Origin: Burhinus oedicnemus
Taxonomy: Eukaryota > Chordata > Aves > Charadriiformes > Burhinidae
DNA length: 64,000 nt
Direction of reading: 5' to 3'
Assembly: GCA_008921705.1 (NCBI GenBank)
Contig: VFFE01008529.1
Span: 536,866 to 600,865, forward strand
Part shown: positions 57,240 through 64,000 of the stretch, piece by piece
Numbering within the stretch: the stretch's first letter is position 1
How the letters are laid out: each line of letters opens with the position of its first letter
Position numbers and translations under genes: made by a program
Notes under the pieces: model-generated
What the model saw: only the letters and a program-made list of their open reading frames with translations
The model's database searches: none
What the model was told of the DNA's origin: nothing

Positions 57240-57610
57240 GCACATCTACCCAAATGAGGAGCACCACTGATCCCAGAGCTCTCTGTGGAGAGGGCATGAA
57301 ATAGGCGTGGGCATGGGGGAATCCTGCTGCCTTCTGCTGAGGGGAGAGCTGGAAGGCAGGGAAGGAGCTCTGGGCACCTGGTGTCTCAAGACAGCACTGT
57401 GAAAAAATCCCATGGAGAGGAGCAATATCACAGAAACAAATGGGGAGAGCAGTGGGTGAAAGGAGTAAGGGAGCAGCAAAAATGGCCAATGTCCAGCTGT
57501 CTGGATGTTGAAGGAGCTGCCTGTCTTGGAGGCTTATGACACTCCGCAGCAGAGTGTGGTCATCCAGGTGGAAATCTGAGACGACAGTGCTGAGGAGCAA
57601 TAAAAAGGAC
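57240..57610 (+). other. Purine-rich strand-asymmetric tract
   Basis: The plus strand is enriched in GGA, GAG and AAGG. The complementary 143-codon frame (57621-57190) is leucine/serine/proline-rich and looks like a product of this skew. Confidence 0.4.
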
Positions 57611-59837
57611 CTAAACGACACTGTCTTCTTGATTTCTCCCTTTTCTTCACCTTTCTACTTCTGAAAGACCTTGTGCTTCAGTGTCCTGTGGTGTCCTCTA
57701 TGCACCAAAATACCAGATGTACCACACCCAAGGGGGCAGGATTTCCAGAGGCTTACAGGCAATACACTCCCTCCTTTTCAAAATGTGGCGACAAGGGAAA
57801 TAGTCGGTAAATCCAACAGAAGTGTATTTTGACAGGCTCAACAGGCTACAGTCCTCTTCTGCAAAGCCCTAGTGGGGTTTCACCCTTGACTAAATTCAAC
57901 GAAGATCCTCCAGGTCCATTTTGTGCTGTGCAGTTGCTCCAATGAGGTTGAAGAATTTCTTTCTGATCAGCTAGGGTGAAAACCACCATTGTGATTCTGT
58001 ACTAGCACCATAATTACACATAGCCCACATTAAAACTAGAGTCATGCACGGCTGTTTAATAAGGTGCTGTTTTATATGCTAAATTTTTTTGCTCTAGGTA
58101 GTAATCTATTTTCTGCTGCAGAATATTTTGATGTAAATGGCTGGTGAGTAAATGCTGATGTTGGATACAAATACTGTGACTCTCACTAGCTGGAGCAATG
58201 TACATGTCTGCAACCGAGCGTTTTTCAAAGTGACTGCTTTCTGCACAGACGTAAAGGACTTCTTTTCGATGAAGAATGTGTTTCTCTTTAGTTAGTTTTT
58301 AAAATGGCAAATAGAAAGGTGAGCAGCCTTTTGCAAACAGAAACAGGATACGTAGAGAGCTTTCTTTTGCATTTCATGATGACACATCCCCCCTAGGAAG
58401 AAAAGAGGGAAGGCATGGAAATTAAATCCAGTTAAAGCATTTCAGTTTATGCTCATTCAACACTGTAGGCTCAGCTTTGCTCTTCATTTGCATTTAAACA
58501 AGGAAGTTTCAATAAAGAAATTGTTGAATTACTTGGGAGTGTCTTCAAGGCAGCATGAAAACACAGTGAAAGCTCTTCTGTCCATTAACTGCAGTGGTAG
58601 GGAGGTTACTGAGACCTCTGGCTACGTTTTGGGAGAGGCAGGTAGGGTCCACCCCAGCCAGCACATGTGTCATTTGAAACACATTGTAATTGTGTTAATG
58701 TAGATGAGATTTAAACTGTTTTCACTTGCTTAGATACTTTGCTGCATTGAGCGTCTAATTGGAGATTTGTTTTATGGAAACCTAAAGAACTAGGTTAAAA
58801 AGAAGTCAAGAAGGAATAATCTCAAAAACATGCGTAATAATCATTCTTAGTCAAATCTTAGAATTTCTGATGGACACTAGCAAAACTGCTAGGCTCATGC
58901 TTTCGTGAGTTCTTCCCTTTCTTCCCTTATGGAAGCAAGCAGCCTACTTAAACTCCCACCTCATGTTAGCACCCCATAACAGCACTTCATGGTGCAGATC
59001 TCCATCAGCCCTGAGCTACATAGCTCTCTCCAGCAACCTCACTAGACTTTGTGTCCAGAGTCCATGATTGCTCCACCTGGCAAGTTATTAACTGGCACTT
59101 AAGTTTATCATGGTGCTGAACTTTGAGGCCTGATGATTTTGTTCTTGAACATACTGGAGATGTATTTGGTTTTTTTTTTAAAAAAGGGGGGGAGGGGGAA
59201 AGTTGTTTTGACGAAGTAAAATTTTGCAGTGTTTTAGGAAGTCAAATTTTGACAGTGTTTTGGGAATAGAGTTGTGCTAACATGCCAGGCTATGGGAGAT
59301 AGGATCTGTGTCTTCTCTTTTGTTTTTCTGCTTGTCCAATCCAGTTCTAGGGAGTTTGCTGTTTTGTTTAAACTCAGGTTTTCCAGAGTTGTAATTATGT
59401 AAATTACTTGTAGTTAATGTTACGTTTTTGTGAGTGAGGTCCAAGTAATTTAAAAAAGGGTTATTCTAACTTACAGACTCATTTCTGTGTTAAGACAGCA
59501 GGCACGTCTTTCTTAAGGGAAGTGAAAAACTGAAAATATCTCTGATTCGTGTCCGTCAGACTGTTAGCATGCAAGATCAGCGAGTTTGTGTAAGGAGGGC
59601 ATCTGCAAAGATCTGGCAAACAGATTTGCAAGCAAGTCATTGAGTACAACCTCCCTCTGCTTCTCCTCTTTAATACGAGTGACCACCTTAACTCTGGAAG
59701 ACAGTTAATGCTCAGTACTTCAATATCTGCAGGTGGAGTTTTGATATTAGAAATGATGGCAGTTCCTGACAGAGGAGCCATTGCACATAATTCAGCAACT
59801 CACATTTGGCCATTCCAGATCTAATTTTCATCTGATT
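57611..59837. other. Non-coding stretch, nothing recognised
   Basis: AT-rich unique DNA. A T9/A6/G7/AG5 low-complexity patch lies at about 59171-59198. No gene seen. The text around 57945-57975 (GAAGAATTTCTTTCTGATC) faintly resembles a reversed CR1 ORF2 tail but is too short to call. Confidence 0.4.
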
Positions 59838-59872
59838 TAAAAAAAAAAAAACAAAAAAAACAACAAAAACCA
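59838..59872 (+). repeat. A-rich low-complexity tract
   Basis: Runs of A interrupted by single C and CAA units, very similar in style to 7634-7677. No retroposed body is recognisable on either side. Confidence 0.65.
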
Positions 59873-62800
59873 ACCCACTACTTTTTTAATTAAGCAACTT
59901 CATAAATGTTAAATATTTTTAGCTGTGAGGGTAGCTTTTGGAGACCTCAGATGAGCATATTACATTGCTGGTATTTTTATGTGCAATAGATTTTCCTGTT
60001 TGCATATAAAAATATTTGGGAGTAGCAGGATTTAGTCATATAGCTAATTTATAGCGTGTATAAGTCTCCTGTCAGCTCTGTCAGTAAGAGATGGATAGGG
60101 TCAAATATTTGGGGGTTTTTTTAGAAAATTAATGGGAGGTTGTGGTTTTTTTTAAGAAAGCCATCACCAGAACAAATGTACCCATCTGGATCATCTGTTC
60201 AAGTCAGCTTTCAAACAGGATTTATTTCTGATTCACGAGTATGCTCTATTTCTCATTTATTTCTCTGTCTGCTTGTGTGAAAAAGAACAGATACAAATAT
60301 TGGGAAGATGTAACGTCTTCCCTGGGCCTAAAAGCAAGGAAAACGCACAGCAAAGGGCAGGAGAGCTGCAGGCCACCTCACAGTCCCAGCCAGCTGGAGG
60401 GCATGTTCACGGTGGCTCCATACCCAGGTCCAGCACCAGATAGGTCTGGTGGAGAGACAGCAGTTTTGCCTTGCTGATGGGGACATCACGCAAAAACATG
60501 ACCGGTGTTGACTGGGCTGGTACTGAAGGGGGAAGCATTCAACCCTTTGTCGCTTCTCGGATTATAATATGGCAATTAAAATGGCTCCCACCATGTAAAA
60601 ACATGCCATCAGATAACAGGACACTCTGACTCATTAAATACAGCCTTGCCAAAATCGTTTCTTGGGTGTTCCAGTTTCTTGCTTGGGTCATGATATTAAA
60701 TCATTACTTGCACTCAATAGAGCCATAAACACAGCTGCGTTGGCGGCTGCTTTTTAGAAGGTTTTCTTCAAGCATTTGCCTTGACTTTTAAAAATAGCCT
60801 ATTTCTTTTGCGCAGCTTCTCATCTCCAAAGCATGACCCCCTTGTTGAAAACTGATTGTGAAACACGACTTTCCCATTCACCTGCTAGCAGCGGGAAGCT
60901 TTCTGTACGAGCTGGGTGTAACAGCACAGTATTTCATTCGTGGTGTTCAGTGATTTGATGCTCTTGGTGACAGGCTGTGCCATCAGGTGTCTCATCTGTT
61001 TGTCTGTCTCTTCCCAGGGGAAGGCTCCATTTTCACTTGTTTAGGGTTTTTTTTGACTGCAAATGCCCGTGTGAGGGGGGCAGGTGTGGGGATGTGTGTA
61101 TTAATGTTTACACCTCCCTCAAAATGGTCCGATGCTAGATGTGAGTTTCTCCACATTTATAAACGACATAACATTTTAGCTGTGGGCCTACATTTCATAT
61201 AACGGTTCCACTTCCAAAGAACCGGAAGGAAAACAAGTTTCTGACCCCAGGGTAGTTTTTTCCTGGCAGGTTTCAGTAGAATCACACAAAGTCTTTTGGA
61301 GGTATGACACCAAACGTTTGCAGCTTGTGCCTCAGATTTCCAAGTTTATTTAGCCTACTGGACATTGGTTTTGTTCAGAGTAACTTTTGTAACCAGCAGT
61401 TTTCACTTAGATTTACTCACTATGCTGTGTTGCTTAGGGGAAAACAAAAAGTAGGTAGCAGACAATTTATTCATTTAAATGAATATAAATGTATTAGTTA
61501 TATCAGAAGCTGTGGTTCTCCACTAACCCCTCCGGAGCAGGTTCGCTCATCCACACAACATGTGTCCTGGGTCTTCTCTAGCACCAGGGATGACCCTCCT
61601 AGTCCTAAGACTATGTTTATAATTTCTCATATGCTTTTTGTTAGCTGTGAGCTCCTGAAGTGTACCAGAGGGGTGTGATGAAACTGAGGGTGTGCATTTG
61701 GCCACAGCACAGAGTCACACAGGGACACCTGTGGGTGCAGGGATCCTCAGGACCTGGAGAACTGAGCTATCGCATGGTGCAGATGTGCAGAGTGCATGGG
61801 ACTGCCCCAAGCTGCTCCAGGGATCAAAGCAGGCAGAGGGTTTTACCAGCTGAGGCAACGGAAAAGACTCATGTGCCCTCCTCTGCTCTCTCACCGGCCA
61901 AATGGAGGTGCAGCACAGGCAGTGGTCCAGCCCCTCCTCCACCCGGAATCTCCTCCACCTTCCCCTTGTAGGAATAAATGTGATCCTCCTTCAGAAGGGA
62001 GTATCTGCAGCTCCTCCACAAGAGACAAGCGCTAAGTAGGAGTTTATGTGCTTATGTTATGGCTTTTTGAGATTTTTTTTAAACACAACATAGTTTTGGT
62101 GGAGAGCATACATGAGTAGAACCAAAAGTGTTCAGAAGATCTCACAGTTTCAGTTAAACTTCCATGTCCAGGATGTGATTTCTGGGCCAAACCAAGAGAA
62201 AGAACCTCTCCAAAGCAGCCAGGAGGGCAGAGAACCCACCTGAGATATGAGACCTCCAGCAGCAAGTGTGCCCTGGTGACATCAGCTGGGGCTCTTGCAG
62301 GCTGCTCTGCCACCTAACTGCTCATTTTCCCCAAACCACATCTCCAGCTGTTGGGTCCTCTTTCTGAGCTGAGAACTGACACCGGGGTTTGTAAAACATG
62401 CTTCCAGCCTGACAGGCACTTAGAGAAAACCCTGACAGGTAGTGATGGGTTCTCTTTGCTCCTATTATAAATTTTCCCTGCTTTCATGCTGTTCCTTACT
62501 TTCTTTGATAAGCCCAGTCTAAATGTATAGTTACATTCCTTCTGGCTGTGCAGTTGAGCAAGACTTGATTTCCCTGTTCTGATGAGAAATAAGAGCATTG
62601 TTTGATATTAAACAATACATTGTTTTGGTGCTTTTGCTGCTCTTGAGAGTAAGAACATCAGAAACAAAGCCCTATAATGGGATAATAAATAAACTGGGTT
62701 TTCCCTTTGCTGAAATAAATGCACAATAATATACAGTATGTTAGCTGTCAGGGGTTTCCAAACCACAGGGCAGACAACTAGTGGAATTGTTCCCTTATAC

Positions 62801-64000
62801 ATCCTTATTAAAGGGTATCGTCAACTCTTCAGGTTTCTACCTGTCCTAGGTGTTTCTTGCTTGTTTTATTAGAAGGTCAGCTCTTTCTGAATATGTCTCC
62901 TTTGTTAATGTTGCCTTAAAATTAAGCACTGTTATAAAGAGCGACTGAAAGATGGAAAAAGATAAGAGAAAAACAATTTCTCCTTCAAATCATTATGTTC
63001 CTTCTGTGCATTGTCCTCTTTCTAGAGAAGGGGGGAAGGAAGGAAAGCAGCTCTCTCTGGAGACAACGCTTCTACTAATGAACTGAAAATAGCAAAACCA
63101 GCAGCCAGGCTTTTCCACACACACCTCCCCATTCCACAACTGCAAAAATCCTTTTTTTTTTTCTCTCTCTGCTGTAGGACACACTTTTGGATGTTTTCAT
63201 TACTTCTTCTGCGACATTCCAGTAACTTTACATTTTTATCTGTAGTGTACTTAAGGAAGCCTAAATTTAGTATTTTTGAAGACAGAAGGGCTGGTTTAGG
63301 GTCTAGGTTAATTAAAAAAATGTTATATGCTTGATGAAATGGAAGTGTAGCATACTCTCAGAAATTTGATTTGTACTCAGGGTTAGAATGTAACTGTGTA
63401 CTTTTTGCATAATTTTGTTGATGAGGTTTCTGTGAGTTGGCAATATAATGATTAAAGTTTGTGTCTGAAAGACAGAACTTTTTTTTTTACATGTTGCCAT
63501 TTTAAGACAGGGGTATTTAAAGTCAGACCTCCCCAGGCCAGTATCTTGGCACTTATACAGTCTTCAAAGGCTCTTGAGCATGCTTCGTTCCTACTTATCT
63601 CAGTGTGAATTTGACAGACAAGGACTGGAGGAATTAAAATCATTATAACCGGCTGATCTATGAATAGCAGAACTTATTAAGTCTGGTTTTCTATAGTATC
63701 GCCGTAGGAATGCATAGCGATTCCAGCTCCATCCCATGTCCCCATCTCCTCCCATCCTCCCACCCTTTGCATTCCTCCCTTGCTCCGTCTCTGCACCCCC
63801 TTCCTGCAGGCTGGGTGGCTGCTGGGGGCCATGGGTGCCCTCACCTGCAGGTCACACAGCCCTGCTGGCCACTGCTTCTCAGGGGGAGGGAAAAGCTCGT
63901 CTCTAACTGCCTCTTCCTCAGTCCACATACAAATTTCATCTCTCTGAGGTAGCCCTGGCTTTCCTAAAGCTGCATGAGCTCTGAGACCTCTCTCCGTCCA
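59873..64000. other. Non-coding stretch to window end
   Basis: AT-leaning with a pyrimidine-rich patch near 63720-63810. A perfect AP-1 site, TGACTCA, lies at 60627-60633, next to a GATA-like AGATAA. T-runs occur near 63151 and 63480. Open frames of 60-124 codons have no recognisable domain. Confidence 0.4.

Noticed and set aside
1..64000. Endogenous retrovirus or LTR element
   Set aside because: No paired LTR-like ends, primer-binding site, or gag/pol/env-like frames were recognised. The only retroelement coding signal is CR1.
1..64000. Bacterial-type operon, CRISPR or phage content
   Set aside because: There are no long clustered ORFs, no regularly spaced repeats, and the repeat content is vertebrate in type.

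Overview
This window reads as vertebrate nuclear DNA, most likely from a bird. The main clue is a set of CR1-type LINE fragments whose 3' ends carry the short repeat (ATTCTATG)n, which is the hallmark of avian and other sauropsid CR1 elements. Other support comes from low gene density, many A/T homopolymers, consensus GT-AG splice-like sites and one CpG-rich domain in otherwise AT-leaning DNA. No operons, bacterial ribosome-binding sites, CRISPR arrays, rRNA or convincing tRNA genes are visible. I could not identify any host protein-coding gene with confidence. Most open frames look like chance reading frames: the only one with a recognisable product is the tail of a CR1 reverse-transcriptase ORF at 44762-45556.

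Layout. 1-13 kb is gene-poor. It holds two reverse-oriented CR1 fragments (2739-3000 and 6399-6845), a TATA-plus-short-exon candidate near 4.3 kb and a second exon-like segment at 5.75 kb. 13.3-17.3 kb is the most gene-like part: an AT-rich duplicated block, a G4 motif, two well-bounded exon-like segments (14023-14053 and 14219-14361) that stay in one frame when joined, a long homopyrimidine tract, a possible CpG-associated first exon ending at 15338, and a CpG island (about 16.18-17.31 kb) with a 19-bp tandem repeat. This could be the 5' end of a gene or lncRNA running to the right, or a regulatory domain. 17.3-44.7 kb is intergenic or intronic. It contains long purine-skewed tracts, small old fragments resembling MIR SINEs and L3/CR1-like LINEs, two further reverse CR1 fragments and an AT-rich palindrome cluster at 37.76-37.84 kb. 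44.7-47.5 kb holds three forward-oriented CR1 3' fragments from at least two subfamilies. 47.5-64 kb is again largely featureless, with one MIR-like relic, one weak exon candidate at 51.34 kb and one purine-rich tract.

Nothing here amounts to a new multi-gene system. The items most worth checking are the exon-like cluster at 14.0-15.3 kb, the adjoining CpG island with its tandem repeat, and the compact AT palindromes near 37.8 kb. All exon calls rest on splice-signal inspection only and need RNA or cross-species evidence.
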